From: Bacillus dicomae
GTDB taxonomy: Bacteria; Bacillota; Bacilli; Bacillales; Bacillaceae_G
Length of the DNA: 64,000 nucleotides
Assembly (NCBI RefSeq): GCF_006494425.1
Contig: NZ_VHIV01000001.1
Coordinates: forward strand, 372,001 to 436,000
Direction of reading: 5' to 3'
The notes beneath the pieces are model-generated. The model was given only the letters and a program-made list of their open reading frames with translations. It was not told where the DNA came from and did not search any database. Both the position numbers and the translations under genes were made by a program. Of the stretch, positions 7,341-16,856 are shown piece by piece; the first letter of the stretch is position 1; each line of letters starts with the position of its first letter.

Positions 7341-8168
7341 ATGAGGAAAAAACGTGTTTTGCCAGGGTTTGGATTATCGCTTGGATTTACAATGCTATAT
7401 ATGAGTTTATTCGTACTTATACCACTTTCTATCGTATTTATTCAAACTTCACAGTTAGGTTGGAAGAAGTTTGCTGAGGTTGTAACGAGCGAGCGTGTGT
7501 TGCATTCTTATCAAGTGAGTTTAACGACTTCACTTGCAGCAGCGATTGTAAATGCCATTTTTGGCTTATTAATAGCTTGGGTGCTCGTTCGTTATACATT
7601 TCCAGGGAAACGATTATTAGATGGACTCATTGATTTACCGTTTGCCCTTCCGACTGCTGTAGCTGGTATTACACTGACAACGCTATATGCTGAAAATGGC
7701 TGGGTGGGAAAAATATTTAGTTTGTTTCATATAAAAATAGCTTTTACGCCGCTCGGAATTATTGTTGCACTTACGTTTATCGGTTTACCGTTTGTCGTTC
7801 GAATGGTGCAACCGGTACTTCAAAATATTGATAAAGAAGTAGAAGAGGCTGCTTCGAGTTTAGGGGCATCACGCTTTCAAATATTTGTGAAAATCATTTT
7901 GCCAGAAATATTCCCAGCTTTACTTGCTGGCTTTTCACTCGCATTTGCGCGGGCATTAGGCGAATACGGATCTGTCGTTTTCATCGCCGGGAATATGCCG
8001 ATGAAAACAGAAATCGCACCGCTTATGATTATGACGAAACTAGAACAATATGATTATGCGGGGGCAACAGCGGTAGCGGCAGTTATGCTTATCATTTCTC
8101 TTCTTTTCCTTCTTCTTATTAATATGATTCAAAGCTGGAGTAGAAGGCATGAATTAAAAAGTGAATAG
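7341..8168 (+). CDS. cysT: sulfate ABC transporter permease CysT
   Basis: The 275-residue protein has about six membrane segments and the permease EAA loop (EEAASSLGASRFQIFVKIILP, near residues 175-195) that docks on the ATPase. It pairs with CysW to form the sulfate channel. The start ATG 7341 follows AAAGAGG. The gene is 34 bases after the binding-protein gene and 11 before cysW. Confidence 0.92.
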   Translation: MRKKRVLPGFGLSLGFTMLYMSLFVLIPLSIVFIQTSQLGWKKFAEVVTSERVLHSYQVSLTTSLAAAIVNAIFGLLIAWVLVRYTFPGKRLLDGLIDLPFALPTAVAGITLTTLYAENGWVGKIFSLFHIKIAFTPLGIIVALTFIGLPFVVRMVQPVLQNIDKEVEEAASSLGASRFQIFVKIILPEIFPALLAGFSLAFARALGEYGSVVFIAGNMPMKTEIAPLMIMTKLEQYDYAGATAVAAVMLIISLLFLLLINMIQSWSRRHELKSE

Positions 8169-8179
8169 GAGGGGAGAAA

Positions 8180-9037
8180 GTGGAACCAACATTATTAGAA
8201 AAGAAAATAATAAAAAACGTGTCAGCTAAAAAAGAATCTAAACTTGTACCGAGTATATTAATTATGATTACAGTCTTATTTTTATCTCTCTTTCTATTAC
8301 TCCCGCTCGTAACTATTTTTTTGAAAGCTTTTGAACGAGGGATGGATGTATACATTGCAGCTGTAACAGATCAAGAAGCATTTTCAGCAATTAGGTTAAC
8401 GCTTCTCGTTGCGTTAATTGTTGTCCCGCTTAATACGATATTCGGGGTAGCGGCCGCGTGGCTTATTACAAAGTTTCAGTTTAAAGGAAAACAAGTATTA
8501 CTTTCTCTTATTGAACTGCCGTTTGCTGTGTCACCAGTTATCGCAGGATTAGTGTTCGTTTTACTCTTCACACCGCGGGGGGCTCTTGGCGAATGGTTAC
8601 TCGAACATGGAGTGAAACTTATCTTCTCTGTACCTGGCATTATTATCGCAACAATCTTTGTGACGTTTCCGTTCGTTGCACGTGAGTTAATTCCGATTAT
8701 GCAAGCACAAGGGAAAAGTGAAGAAGAAGCAGCTTTATCACTTGGCGCAAGTGGCTGGAAAATGTTTTGGCGCGTTACGCTTCCAAACATAAAATGGGGT
8801 CTTATATATGGCATGATTCTATGTAATGCCCGTGCTATCGGTGAGTTTGGAGCTGTTTCTGTTGTATCAGGTCACGTGCGCGGCATTACAAATACGATGC
8901 CGCTTCATATTGAAATTTTGTACAATGAATATCAATTTTCCGCAGCATTTGCCGTGGCGACTTTAATGTCATTAATCGCAGTGTTTACGCTCGTTATAAA
9001 AAACTGGATCGAATGGCGGATGGAAAAACGACAATAA
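8180..9037 (+). CDS. cysW: sulfate ABC transporter permease CysW
   Basis: The 285-residue permease has a longer basic N-terminus, about six membrane segments and an EAA loop ([19 protein letters not shown], near residues 180-198). GTG 8180 lies behind AGGAGGGGAGAAA. It is the partner of CysT in the membrane core. The next gene, cysA, starts 11 bases after its stop. Confidence 0.92.
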   Translation: MEPTLLEKKIIKNVSAKKESKLVPSILIMITVLFLSLFLLLPLVTIFLKAFERGMDVYIAAVTDQEAFSAIRLTLLVALIVVPLNTIFGVAAAWLITKFQFKGKQVLLSLIELPFAVSPVIAGLVFVLLFTPRGALGEWLLEHGVKLIFSVPGIIIATIFVTFPFVARELIPIMQAQGKSEEEAALSLGASGWKMFWRVTLPNIKWGLIYGMILCNARAIGEFGAVSVVSGHVRGITNTMPLHIEILYNEYQFSAAFAVATLMSLIAVFTLVIKNWIEWRMEKRQ

Positions 9038-9048
9038 GGGGGAGTACG

Positions 9049-10122
9049 GTGAGTATTCAAATTCAAGGTGTATCAAAACAATATGGTACATTTCAAGCGC
9101 TAACAGACATTCATTTGGATATTCCAAAAGGTGAGCTTGTCGCCTTATTAGGCCCGTCAGGTTCTGGAAAAACGACGTTATTACGAATTATTGCAGGATT
9201 AGAAGAAGCAGATGGAGGCTCTATTTCATTTGATGGAGAAGATTTAACAGACATTCACGTGAAAAACAGGCAAGTCGGTTTCGTCTTCCAGCACTATGCG
9301 CTTTTTAAACATATGAATGTATTTGAGAACGTCGCTTTCGGTTTAAAAGTAAGAAAGAAAAGCTTAAGACCGTCAGCAGAAGCGATAGAAGAAAAGGTAC
9401 TAGAATTATTAAAGCTCGTAAAGATGGACGGCTTTGCAAAACGTTATCCAGCTCAACTATCTGGCGGACAACGACAGCGTATCGCACTCGCACGGGCACT
9501 TGCAGTCGAACCAAAAATTTTATTACTTGATGAACCGTTCGGTGCACTTGATGCAAAGGTGAGAAAAGAATTAAGAAGATGGCTCCGAAAATTACACGAC
9601 GAATTTCAAATTACGAGTGTGTTCGTAACGCATGACCAAGAAGAAGCGTTAGACGTTGCAGACCGTATCGTTGTAATGAATGAAGGTCGCATTGAACAAA
9701 TGGGAACGCCGGAAGAAGTATATGAAAACCCAGCAAGCCCGTTCGTGTACGACTTTTTAGGAAATGTAAATTTATTTCACGGCCGCGTCCATAAAGGTAA
9801 GCTAAATGTAGGATCGGTAGAACTAGAAGCACCAGAGCATAAGCACGTTTCAAACGTAGACGGAGTAGCTTACGTAAGGCCGCATCACTTATCCATCTCC
9901 CGTACGAAACAAAGCGTAGATGCAATCCCAGCAAAAGTATCATACTCTCACGCAGTTGGACCTGTCGTATATGTAGAATTAAAGCGAGACGGAACAGAGG
10001 AGTATTTAGAAGCAGAAATTAGTAAAGAACAGTTTAGACAGCTAAGCATTCAAGCGGGTGATGTTGTATACGTACAGCCGAAAGAAGTGAAGGTGTTTAT
10101 TCCGGAGGATTTTGTGATTTAA
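9049..10122 (+). CDS. cysA: sulfate ABC transporter ATP-binding protein CysA
   Basis: The 357-residue ATPase shows Walker [10 protein letters not shown] near residue 35, ABC signature LSGGQRQR, Walker [13 protein letters not shown] and the switch His in VTHDQEEA, then a C-terminal TOBE-like domain. It powers CysTW. GTG 9049, seven bases after GGGGGA, is taken as start because it gives the family N-terminus [12 protein letters not shown]; the frame opens earlier, inside the cysW coding region. It ends the operon before a two-way terminator. Confidence 0.93.
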   Translation: MSIQIQGVSKQYGTFQALTDIHLDIPKGELVALLGPSGSGKTTLLRIIAGLEEADGGSISFDGEDLTDIHVKNRQVGFVFQHYALFKHMNVFENVAFGLKVRKKSLRPSAEAIEEKVLELLKLVKMDGFAKRYPAQLSGGQRQRIALARALAVEPKILLLDEPFGALDAKVRKELRRWLRKLHDEFQITSVFVTHDQEEALDVADRIVVMNEGRIEQMGTPEEVYENPASPFVYDFLGNVNLFHGRVHKGKLNVGSVELEAPEHKHVSNVDGVAYVRPHHLSISRTKQSVDAIPAKVSYSHAVGPVVYVELKRDGTEEYLEAEISKEQFRQLSIQAGDVVYVQPKEVKVFIPEDFVI

Positions 10123-10125
10123 ATA

Positions 10126-10165
10126 AAAACCGAACCACCATCTAAATGGCGGTTCGGTTTTCTTT
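10126..10165. terminator. bidirectional terminator between cysA and cytK
   Basis: AAAACCGAACC and GGTTCGGTTTT arms are flanked by A and T runs on opposite sides, so it can serve both convergent genes. Confidence 0.88.
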
Positions 10166-10167
10166 AT

Positions 10168-11178
10168 CTATTTTTTCTCTACTAATTTTTTATTCTTCCA
10201 ATCTAGTGTGAACGATTTATTAAATGTTTTTTGATCAACATCTTTTACGTTGTTTCCAACCCAGTTTGCAGTTCCAAATGTGTAGCCTGGACGAAGTTGG
10301 TAGTCGTCGGCGTGTTTCGTATAAGCGACTTGTAGGTTAGATTGGTCTGTATTTTTTTCAGAGATAACAACAGCAATCATACCCGGAGAGAAACCGCTAT
10401 TTGTTAGCGCTGGAAGTTGATCCATCGGTATTAAATTACCTTTTGCATCAGATTCATATAGGTATGTGCGAGAGTACATGAACAGTTGATTTCCGTATAA
10501 AGAATGGTAGGAATCCCGTGTGTAAATACCCCAGTTTTGATTGTTATATCCGTTAAAGAATACGTTCCATTTTACGTTTTTATTTGTTTGGTCAATTAAA
10601 TTTGTTTTATAGCTTGTTTGTTTATAGCTTACAGAGTCGGACCAAGTTACTTGACCAGTTGCGCCAGCTTCAGCGCTAGGCCCATTTGGCGTTGCAGAAG
10701 CTTTAACAGAACCGCCAAGTTGATAAGATACACTAGAGGTTACAGTCGTTTCTTCTACAGCATTTGTAGGTGCTACGTTAAAGAAACGGGCGCTGTTATC
10801 TTGAAGATTAAAGGCAATATCATATTGTGAAGGATAGCGTAATGTTGCACTAGCGCCAGGGATTGGGTAGTTATCAATAGGCGCACTACTTATAGTAGGA
10901 TTTGCTTTTAGAAAACTACCAGTTGTATTAATAACGGCAATCTGTTTATCAGCGCTTGGATCATCGATAAAAGTTACCTTTAAAGACATTGTCATATTAT
11001 CAGTTTGATCATTATTAAATGTATTATAGCTCGTATGTGTTTTTGCATTTTGCCCGATATCTGTTACAACTTGTGACGTCGTTTGAGCGTAAGCAGCAGG
11101 TGTTGAAAGTGCCAAAGCGCTACTAGCAAAAACAGCGGAGAATGCTAAATATTTTAAATACGTTTTAGAGCGTTTCAT
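10168..11178 (-). CDS. cytK: cytotoxin K, beta-barrel pore-forming toxin
   Basis: The 336-residue protein has a signal peptide ending AYA-QT near residue 32, then a leukocidin/alpha-hemolysin fold. Sequence such as TTSQVVTDIGQNAKTH, VTSSVSYQLGG and the C-terminal DWKNKKLVEKK is characteristic of B. cereus CytK, an enterotoxin that forms heptameric pores. The Gly/Ser/Ala-rich stretch around residues 150-175 corresponds to the membrane-inserting stem. The start at 11178 follows AAGGAAGTG; an upstream in-frame ATG at 11274 is inside the regulatory region. I cannot tell the CytK-1 from the CytK-2 variant by reading alone. Confidence 0.95.
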   Translation of the reverse strand: MKRSKTYLKYLAFSAVFASSALALSTPAAYAQTTSQVVTDIGQNAKTHTSYNTFNNDQTDNMTMSLKVTFIDDPSADKQIAVINTTGSFLKANPTISSAPIDNYPIPGASATLRYPSQYDIAFNLQDNSARFFNVAPTNAVEETTVTSSVSYQLGGSVKASATPNGPSAEAGATGQVTWSDSVSYKQTSYKTNLIDQTNKNVKWNVFFNGYNNQNWGIYTRDSYHSLYGNQLFMYSRTYLYESDAKGNLIPMDQLPALTNSGFSPGMIAVVISEKNTDQSNLQVAYTKHADDYQLRPGYTFGTANWVGNNVKDVDQKTFNKSFTLDWKNKKLVEKK

Positions 11179-11259
11179 ACAATCACTTCCTTTTATTTTT
11201 GTCGATATATGTCGTATTTTGTTTATATCGTAACATGAAAATAAAACGGAAAGGATGGT

Positions 11260-11275
11260 TATGCATAATTGCATA
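11260..11275 (-). promoter_or_regulatory. PlcR box of cytK
   Basis: TATGCATAATTGCATA matches the PlcR consensus TATGNANNNNTNCATA at every fixed position. It lies 81 bases upstream of the cytK start. PlcR with its PapR peptide is the quorum-sensing activator of B. cereus group virulence genes. Confidence 0.92.
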
Positions 11276-11335
11276 GGTGAGTTTTGGATAATGAAATTTT
11301 ATGAATCCTTCTCAAGGGAATAGTCGCTGTATTGT

Positions 11336-11398
11336 TTAGATATTCCTCTTCAACAACTCCCCAACTTGCGTCGCAACAAACGCAACATCACTAAACAG
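11336..11398 (-). pseudogene. possible C-terminal remnant of a lost gene
   Basis: Read on the minus strand, this GC-richer patch gives about 20 residues ending in TQVGELLKRNI and a stop, with protein-like composition but an upstream in-frame stop and no start. It lies in the otherwise AT-rich region between the PlcR box and the metallophosphoesterase gene. I cannot name the parent gene, and chance is possible. Confidence 0.2.
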
Positions 11399-11492
11399 TT
11401 AGAGGTTTTTATTGTGAAGATCACTGTGCTTAATATTTACGTTATAAGTGCATAACCAGTTATAATAAAAGAAATCAATAAGGAGGCTTGCT

Positions 11493-12599
11493 GTGAAGAA
11501 TCTTCGCTATTTCAATATATTTACTATGTTACTTGTATACACACTACTTATGTTTTACATTGGCTGGAACGGATGGGTTTGGCTTCATGCGGTATTTGGC
11601 TGGGAATCTTGGGGATATTATGCTTTCATAGTCGGATTTATTTCATATGCGTATATTCTCGTGCAAGTGTTTAAGTTTCTGCCATTTCTACGAACGATAG
11701 GTTCGATTTGGTTTGCGGTCATACAATATGCGCTTATGTTGTTGCCACTTGCTGATATTACAGTTTTCCTTCTACAGTTTTCAGTGGAGAAAGAAGCGGC
11801 AATTATTTGGACAGGGGCAGCTGTATTAGCTGCATTTATCTTTATCTTTGCGTACGGAGTATTTAATGCATATAGCCCGGTAGTAAGAAAATATGAGGTG
11901 CATATACCGAAAAAAGTAGAGGGACGTAAAAGCTTACGCATTGCGATGGCTTCTGATATGCATTTTGGTAAATTATCTGGCGTTTCGCATTTGAAAAGGC
12001 TTGTTCGTCATGTAAATGAGATGGAGCCCGATATTATTTTACTGCCAGGAGATATTATCGATGATCATCCAGGTGTGTTCATTCAAAAAAATATGGGACC
12101 AATTATGAAACAAATGAAAGCTCCACTAGGCGTATATGGTGTGTTAGGAAACCACGAATATTACGGAAGAGCGGTTCCTGAATTTTTGCAGGAGATGGAT
12201 AAGATTGATATTCGTATTTTGTTAGATGAAGTGATCACAATTGAAGATAACTTTTATCTCGTTGGAAGAAGAGATAAAACAGAGCGAGATCGTCAAAGCT
12301 TTGAACAACTTATGAGTACAGTGGATAAATCGATGCCCGTTATCGCAATGGATCATCAACCCTTTGAATTAAAACAAGCAGCGGAGGCGGGTGTAGATTT
12401 ACTATTATCAGGTCACACGCACCGCGGACAAATGGCACCGAATCATATTGTAACGAGAAGAATGTACGAACTAGACTGGGGCTACGCACAAAAAGGTGCA
12501 TTCCACGCGATTGTTTCTTCTGGTTTCGGATTTTGGGGACCACCGCTTAGACTTGGAAGTAGGTCGGAGATTGTACAGGTGGAAGTTACGTTTGAATAA
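11493..12599 (+). CDS. membrane-anchored calcineurin-like metallophosphoesterase
   Basis: The 368-residue protein has four hydrophobic segments in the first 135 residues, then a metallophosphoesterase domain with all metal motifs: SDMHFG (DxH), PGDIIDD (GDxxD), GNHEYYG (GNHE), and GHTHRGQ (GHxH). Such enzymes hydrolyse phosphodiester or pyrophosphate bonds with two metals; related B. subtilis proteins (YkoQ/YkuE group) act on cell-envelope or lipid substrates. The substrate is not known here. GTG 11493 follows AAGGAGG. Confidence 0.85.
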   Translation: MKNLRYFNIFTMLLVYTLLMFYIGWNGWVWLHAVFGWESWGYYAFIVGFISYAYILVQVFKFLPFLRTIGSIWFAVIQYALMLLPLADITVFLLQFSVEKEAAIIWTGAAVLAAFIFIFAYGVFNAYSPVVRKYEVHIPKKVEGRKSLRIAMASDMHFGKLSGVSHLKRLVRHVNEMEPDIILLPGDIIDDHPGVFIQKNMGPIMKQMKAPLGVYGVLGNHEYYGRAVPEFLQEMDKIDIRILLDEVITIEDNFYLVGRRDKTERDRQSFEQLMSTVDKSMPVIAMDHQPFELKQAAEAGVDLLLSGHTHRGQMAPNHIVTRRMYELDWGYAQKGAFHAIVSSGFGFWGPPLRLGSRSEIVQVEVTFE

Positions 12600-12608
12600 A
12601 TTTATGTA

Positions 12609-12636
12609 ATAGAGAGCTAATGGCTCTCTATTTTTA
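12609..12636 (+). terminator. rho-independent terminator after the metallophosphoesterase
   Basis: ATAGAGAGC and GGCTCTCTAT arms with a TAAT-type loop precede TTTTT. Confidence 0.88.
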
Positions 12637-12827
12637 CAAATAAAAAAAGGCTCCACATAAGGAGCGCTCAATAAAAACAAATGAATTAAAACAAATAACA
12701 GACATGTATAATATACAACATTTGTAATTTAATATCAATATATTTAGATTTACAATATTTATTAGTTTCGATTTTATAAAAGAGGTATGATTATAAGAGA
12801 CGGGTTATATAAAGGGGGGGATTATAA

Positions 12828-13805
12828 GTGATCATATCAGATGTACTATACGGAGAATTTGAAGTGGACCCAGTAGTAGAAGAATTAATTGCAAGTAAGT
12901 CTGTACAAAGGTTAAAAGGTATTCATCAAACTGGCGCAAGTTACTTAATAAATGAAAAATGGAATGTAACGCGCTTTGAACATTCAGTCGGTGTTATGTT
13001 GTTAATTAAAAAACTTGGTGGTTCAGTAGAAGAACAAATTGCGGGTTTACTGCATGACGTATCGCATACTGCTTTTTCTCATGTGATTGATTACGTTTTT
13101 GATAACGACAATGAAAGTTATCATGAAGAGATATTTAGCTCGGTTGTGAAAAACTCAGACATTCCAGCGATTCTTGCGAAGCATGGTTATAACTATGAAG
13201 ATATTTTGTTAGATGATTCGAAGTGGACGTTACTAGAAAGATCAGCACCAGAATTATGCGCAGATCGAGTGGATTATACGTTACGAGATATGTATACATA
13301 TGGGTATATTTCTTTAGAAGAAGCTCACAGTTTTTTAGAGGATCTCATCGTAGTAAATGGGAAAATGGTCCTTCAAAGTATCGAAATGGCAGAGTGGTTT
13401 ACAGAAACGTATTACAAAGAAGTCATCGATTTCTTTATGCAACCAATGAATAGTTACGGAAATGATATGTTAACTAAGACGCTAAAGTTAGCTTTGCATA
13501 AAGAGGTTATTCATGCAGATGATTTTCTTCTTGAAGATGATGAGCTAATCTTGAAATTGAAGCAATGTAGTGATCCGGAAGTACATGCTTTAGTAAGCAA
13601 AGTCCATCCGAATGTAAAAGTAAAAGAAGATAGAAATGATTATGATTTATATCAGAACAATAAAGTCCGCCTTATTGATCCGCCATTACTACATGAAGGG
13701 GAAGTTATTCACTCGTCTGCTGTGTCGGAAAACATAAGAAAGATGAGTGATAGCGCCTATGAAAAAGCGGTGAGAGGGATGTATGTGAAAGTGGTTTCGG
13801 ATTAA
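12828..13805 (+). CDS. HD-domain phosphohydrolase
   Basis: The 325-residue protein has the HD metal site in order: RFEHSVG near residue 50 (His), LLHDVSHTAFSH near residue 81 (HD), and an Asp in LCADRVDY near residue 145. This is the dGTPase/SAMHD1-like branch; B. subtilis YdhJ is similar in size and style. It probably hydrolyses a nucleotide phosphate, but the substrate is unknown. GTG 12828 follows AAAGGGGGGG. It is a single gene, convergent with the HxlR gene. Confidence 0.82.
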   Translation: MIISDVLYGEFEVDPVVEELIASKSVQRLKGIHQTGASYLINEKWNVTRFEHSVGVMLLIKKLGGSVEEQIAGLLHDVSHTAFSHVIDYVFDNDNESYHEEIFSSVVKNSDIPAILAKHGYNYEDILLDDSKWTLLERSAPELCADRVDYTLRDMYTYGYISLEEAHSFLEDLIVVNGKMVLQSIEMAEWFTETYYKEVIDFFMQPMNSYGNDMLTKTLKLALHKEVIHADDFLLEDDELILKLKQCSDPEVHALVSKVHPNVKVKEDRNDYDLYQNNKVRLIDPPLLHEGEVIHSSAVSENIRKMSDSAYEKAVRGMYVKVVSD

Positions 13806-13807
13806 CA

Positions 13808-13845
13808 GAAAGAAGGTATCATCACATAAGATGATACCTTCTTTC
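13808..13845. terminator. bidirectional terminator
   Basis: GAAAGAAGGTATCATC and GATGATACCTTCTTTC form a perfect 16-bp stem between two convergent genes. Confidence 0.92.
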
Positions 13846-14177
13846 TATTCATCTAATATTTTCCACTCGTTTCCCCAATCTTTCATCGCGTCAAAAATAG
13901 GACGGAGTGTTTCACCTTTTTTTGTTAGTGAATATTCCACGTGAGGTGGCATAGTTGAATAGATTGTTCTCTTTATAATATTTTCTTGTTCAAGTTCTTT
14001 TAAGCGAAGTGAGAGGGTGCGTGGGCTAATGCCACTTAGACGTCTTTCAAGCTCTGCAAAACGTTTAGGACTATAAAACAAATCTCTTAAAATTAAGAAA
14101 GTCCACTTGCCACCTATTACAGACATTGTTTTTTCAATGGGGCATTTTAATAAAATTTCTTCATTTATATTTTCCAT
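13845..14177 (-). CDS. HxlR-family winged-helix regulator
   Basis: The 110-residue protein shows the HxlR signature CPIEKTMSVIGGKWTFLIL with the conserved N-terminal Cys near residue 12 that serves redox or electrophile sensing in HodR/YodB-type members, and the wing GISPRTLSLRLKELEQ. It probably represses itself and the divergent MFS efflux gene in response to a toxic compound. AAGGAGCG precedes the start. The 135-bp shared region contains inverted repeats. Confidence 0.88.
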   Translation of the reverse strand: MENINEEILLKCPIEKTMSVIGGKWTFLILRDLFYSPKRFAELERRLSGISPRTLSLRLKELEQENIIKRTIYSTMPPHVEYSLTKKGETLRPIFDAMKDWGNEWKILDE

Positions 14178-14224
14178 ATAAACGCTCCTTACTATATAAA
14201 AGTATAGGTACTATATAAAAAATC

Positions 14225-14247
14225 AGTACTTTTATAAATGAAGTACT
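14225..14247. promoter_or_regulatory. inverted-repeat operator between the HxlR and MFS genes
   Basis: AGTACTT (14225-14231) and AAGTACT (14241-14247) form a perfect 7-bp dyad with a nine-base spacer. Further GTAC half-sites occur at 14208 and around it. This fits the GTAC-type operators of HxlR/YodB-family repressors, and the position would control both divergent promoters. Confidence 0.65.
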
Positions 14248-14312
14248 TTATTTATTATAGTCCTAAAGGAATATATAGGTAAATTACTAATTTTTGAAAG
14301 GGGAGTTAGCAA

Positions 14313-15692
14313 GTGAGTGGGGTGGCTAGCAGAAATTTAGATGTTCAAACAAAAGAAAAATCAGGTATTATCATTTTAATCGCTTTGGCAATGGGATTTA
14401 TTATGGCAACATTAGACGTAACAGTAGTAAATGTTGCAGTGGTAAATATTCAAGAAACATTAGGACTGACATTGTATAGTTCGACATGGATTGTTGATGG
14501 ATATATTTTATCTTTTGCGGCATTATTATTAGCTGGAGGGGCGTTGGCCAATCGATTTGGAGCAAAAAAAATATATATGATTGGTTTAATTATTTTTGTG
14601 TTCGCATCTCTTTTATGTACGGTTGCTACAACGGGGAACACTCTTGTTATAGGGCGGATAATTCAAGGTGTTGGAGCAGCTTTATTTATGCCAAGTTCAC
14701 TTAATTTATTAGTATTATCGTTTCCGGATGAAAAGAAGAGAGCTAAAATGTTTGGGATATGGTCCGCAATTGTCTCCATTGCTTCTGGTACGGGTCCTTT
14801 TATTGGTGGCCTTTTAGTAAATACATTTGGCTGGCGAAGCATTTTTATTATAAATCTTCCAATCGGGATGATTGGTATTTTAATGGCTTTTGTAATTATT
14901 CAAAATGTTTTACCGAAAAAGGAGAAAATAAATGTAGCGAATCATTTAATCGGTATAATTGCAATAACATTGTTGGCGTTTACTCTAATTGAAGGGCCAA
15001 GTTACGGATGGTCTTCGTCTCAAATTTTAGGAGGAGTAGTGGGGACGGTATTAACTACTATTCTCTTTGTTTATGCAGAACGAAAATCAAAAAACTCAGT
15101 TGTACCAAGAGTGTTGTTCCAAAACGAGACATTTATCTCGGCGAATATAGTTGGATTTCTAATAAACTTTGCGTTATTTGGCGGCATATTTATGTTTGGA
15201 CTCTTTTTACAAAAAGCATATGGCGCAAGCCCATTTGTAGCAGGATTACAACTATTGCCGATGATGAGCGTATTTGTTATTGGGAATATATTATTCGCAA
15301 AAATGGTGACTAATTTTAGCTCAAAATCGTTATTATTCATAGCGTTATTTATAGCTAGTATAGGGTCTTTATTATTAATGCTTCTAGTAAATAATGTGAG
15401 TTATATAGGAATTGCAATCATTTATAGTGTTGTTAATCTTGGAATCGGTATAGCAGTACCTGCCATGACTACAATTGTAATGAAATCTGCCGGTCGTGAA
15501 AATGGGAATATGGCTGGAGCAACTTTAAATGTAAATCGTCAAATTGGTGCATTAGTCGGTATAGCAATTATGGGAATCATTTTAAATGAATCATCGAATT
15601 GGTACAAAGGGGCAAGCAATAGTTTTTTAGTTATTGGGATCGCCTATTTATGTGCAGTATTTTTAGTTTGGAAGTTTGTGGAGAGGGAATAA
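14313..15692 (+). CDS. MFS drug-efflux transporter, DHA2 family
   Basis: The 459-residue protein has about 14 predicted membrane segments. It carries the DHA2 motif LDVTVVNVAV in the first helix, WIVDGYILSFAA in the second, the loop motif GGALANRFGAKKIY, and motif C-like GTGPFIGGLLVN in the fifth. It should export small toxic compounds by proton antiport. GTG 14313 follows AAAGGGGAG. The divergent HxlR gene is its likely regulator. Confidence 0.88.
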   Translation: MSGVASRNLDVQTKEKSGIIILIALAMGFIMATLDVTVVNVAVVNIQETLGLTLYSSTWIVDGYILSFAALLLAGGALANRFGAKKIYMIGLIIFVFASLLCTVATTGNTLVIGRIIQGVGAALFMPSSLNLLVLSFPDEKKRAKMFGIWSAIVSIASGTGPFIGGLLVNTFGWRSIFIINLPIGMIGILMAFVIIQNVLPKKEKINVANHLIGIIAITLLAFTLIEGPSYGWSSSQILGGVVGTVLTTILFVYAERKSKNSVVPRVLFQNETFISANIVGFLINFALFGGIFMFGLFLQKAYGASPFVAGLQLLPMMSVFVIGNILFAKMVTNFSSKSLLFIALFIASIGSLLLMLLVNNVSYIGIAIIYSVVNLGIGIAVPAMTTIVMKSAGRENGNMAGATLNVNRQIGALVGIAIMGIILNESSNWYKGASNSFLVIGIAYLCAVFLVWKFVERE

Positions 15693-15729
15693 AAAGAAGA
15701 GCATCACTCCTAGATGCTCTTCTTTTTTC
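15691..15729. terminator. bidirectional terminator
   Basis: AAAAAGAAGAGCATC and GATGCTCTTCTTTTTT arms lie between the convergent MFS and anti-sigma genes. Confidence 0.9.
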
Positions 15730-15732
15730 TCG

Positions 15733-16851
15733 TTACTGATCAAACCAATTCCAAACCTCAATATCTCCAAGAGTCGCATAACGAACGTGAGGCGAGTTTT
15801 GTAATTTTAATAACTCTTTCGACGGTCCGGTAATGACAATCCCGTATACTTTTACACCGTTCTCTTTTACATAATCATAGCGTTTATCTAAGTTCAGCTC
15901 TTTTTCAGGAGTCCGAGTAGTTTTACTTACAGTTTCTTTGTGTGTAGAAAGAATACGCATCATTTCGATTACTTCATCTTCTTTTGTCTTTGGTCGTTCT
16001 GCTTCATTATCGGGGAGGTTTATATGTTCTGAAAATCCGATAACCTCTCCGCCATGTAGGATGAAATCTTCTTTATCTATTCTTTCTTGCCCTGTGTCCA
16101 AAGCGTACCATAAAGGAGTTGGCGGCATTTCTTGTGCTTCAAATACGCTATATAGAATGGGTTCTAACTCTTGTAAAGTGTAAGATTTGTCAAAAGATAT
16201 CGCTACTTCTGCAACGGTGCCCTCATGTACCTTTCCGAGTGTATCCCAAACTTTTTTAGAGATTTCTTTCAAATGATCATCTTGCTTGATTTTTGGGTGA
16301 ACAAAGGAAAGTTTTTTGGAATAGGGTTTGTTTTCCCATGATTTATTTTTGACAGTTACAGATGATAAGAAGCTACGCGTTGTTACTGTACCAATTGGAA
16401 TTTCTTTTTTGCCGACCGTTTTAACTAAATTCATTTCATTTTCTGTACGGAAAAAGGGTTTAATCTTTGTACTGCCTCCAGTGGAACGACTATTTGGAAT
16501 TGTTGCTTCTAGTGCGAGTGCTGGAATTTCATCTACTTCGACTAACTTTTTCATATTATAGAAGTAAAGAGAAGACGAAAAATGGCCGACAAAATAGATT
16601 GCAATACAAACGGCAAGGACAAAACTAACGGTTTGCCAACGTTGTTTCCATTTTATTTTCCAAAACGGGACTTTCAGGTTTTGTGGTGGTAGTCTTTTCT
16701 TTATTGGTTCATTCTTCAAAAGCAACTCATCTAAATAAGCTTCACACTCTTCACATGTCTCAATATGACTTTCTAACAACTCTTGTTCATCATGCGTGAG
16801 CGTTCCGTTTTCGTACTTCTCCCATAGTTTTTTAAATTCTGTACAACCCAT
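15733..16851 (-). CDS. membrane anti-sigma factor with zinc-finger domain
   Basis: The 372-residue protein has an N-terminal zinc-binding anti-sigma domain with HIETCEEC near residue 30 (HxxxCxxC), one membrane segment around residues 75-95, and a long extracytoplasmic part resembling the sigma-regulator domains of B. subtilis YhdL. It holds the ECF sigma encoded just upstream inactive until an envelope signal. ATG 16851 is eight bases after AAAGGAG; a GTG at 16860 would overlap the sigma stop but is too close to that site. Confidence 0.82.
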   Translation of the reverse strand: MGCTEFKKLWEKYENGTLTHDEQELLESHIETCEECEAYLDELLLKNEPIKKRLPPQNLKVPFWKIKWKQRWQTVSFVLAVCIAIYFVGHFSSSLYFYNMKKLVEVDEIPALALEATIPNSRSTGGSTKIKPFFRTENEMNLVKTVGKKEIPIGTVTTRSFLSSVTVKNKSWENKPYSKKLSFVHPKIKQDDHLKEISKKVWDTLGKVHEGTVAEVAISFDKSYTLQELEPILYSVFEAQEMPPTPLWYALDTGQERIDKEDFILHGGEVIGFSEHINLPDNEAERPKTKEDEVIEMMRILSTHKETVSKTTRTPEKELNLDKRYDYVKENGVKVYGIVITGPSKELLKLQNSPHVRYATLGDIEVWNWFDQ

Positions 16852-16856
16852 CTGTA

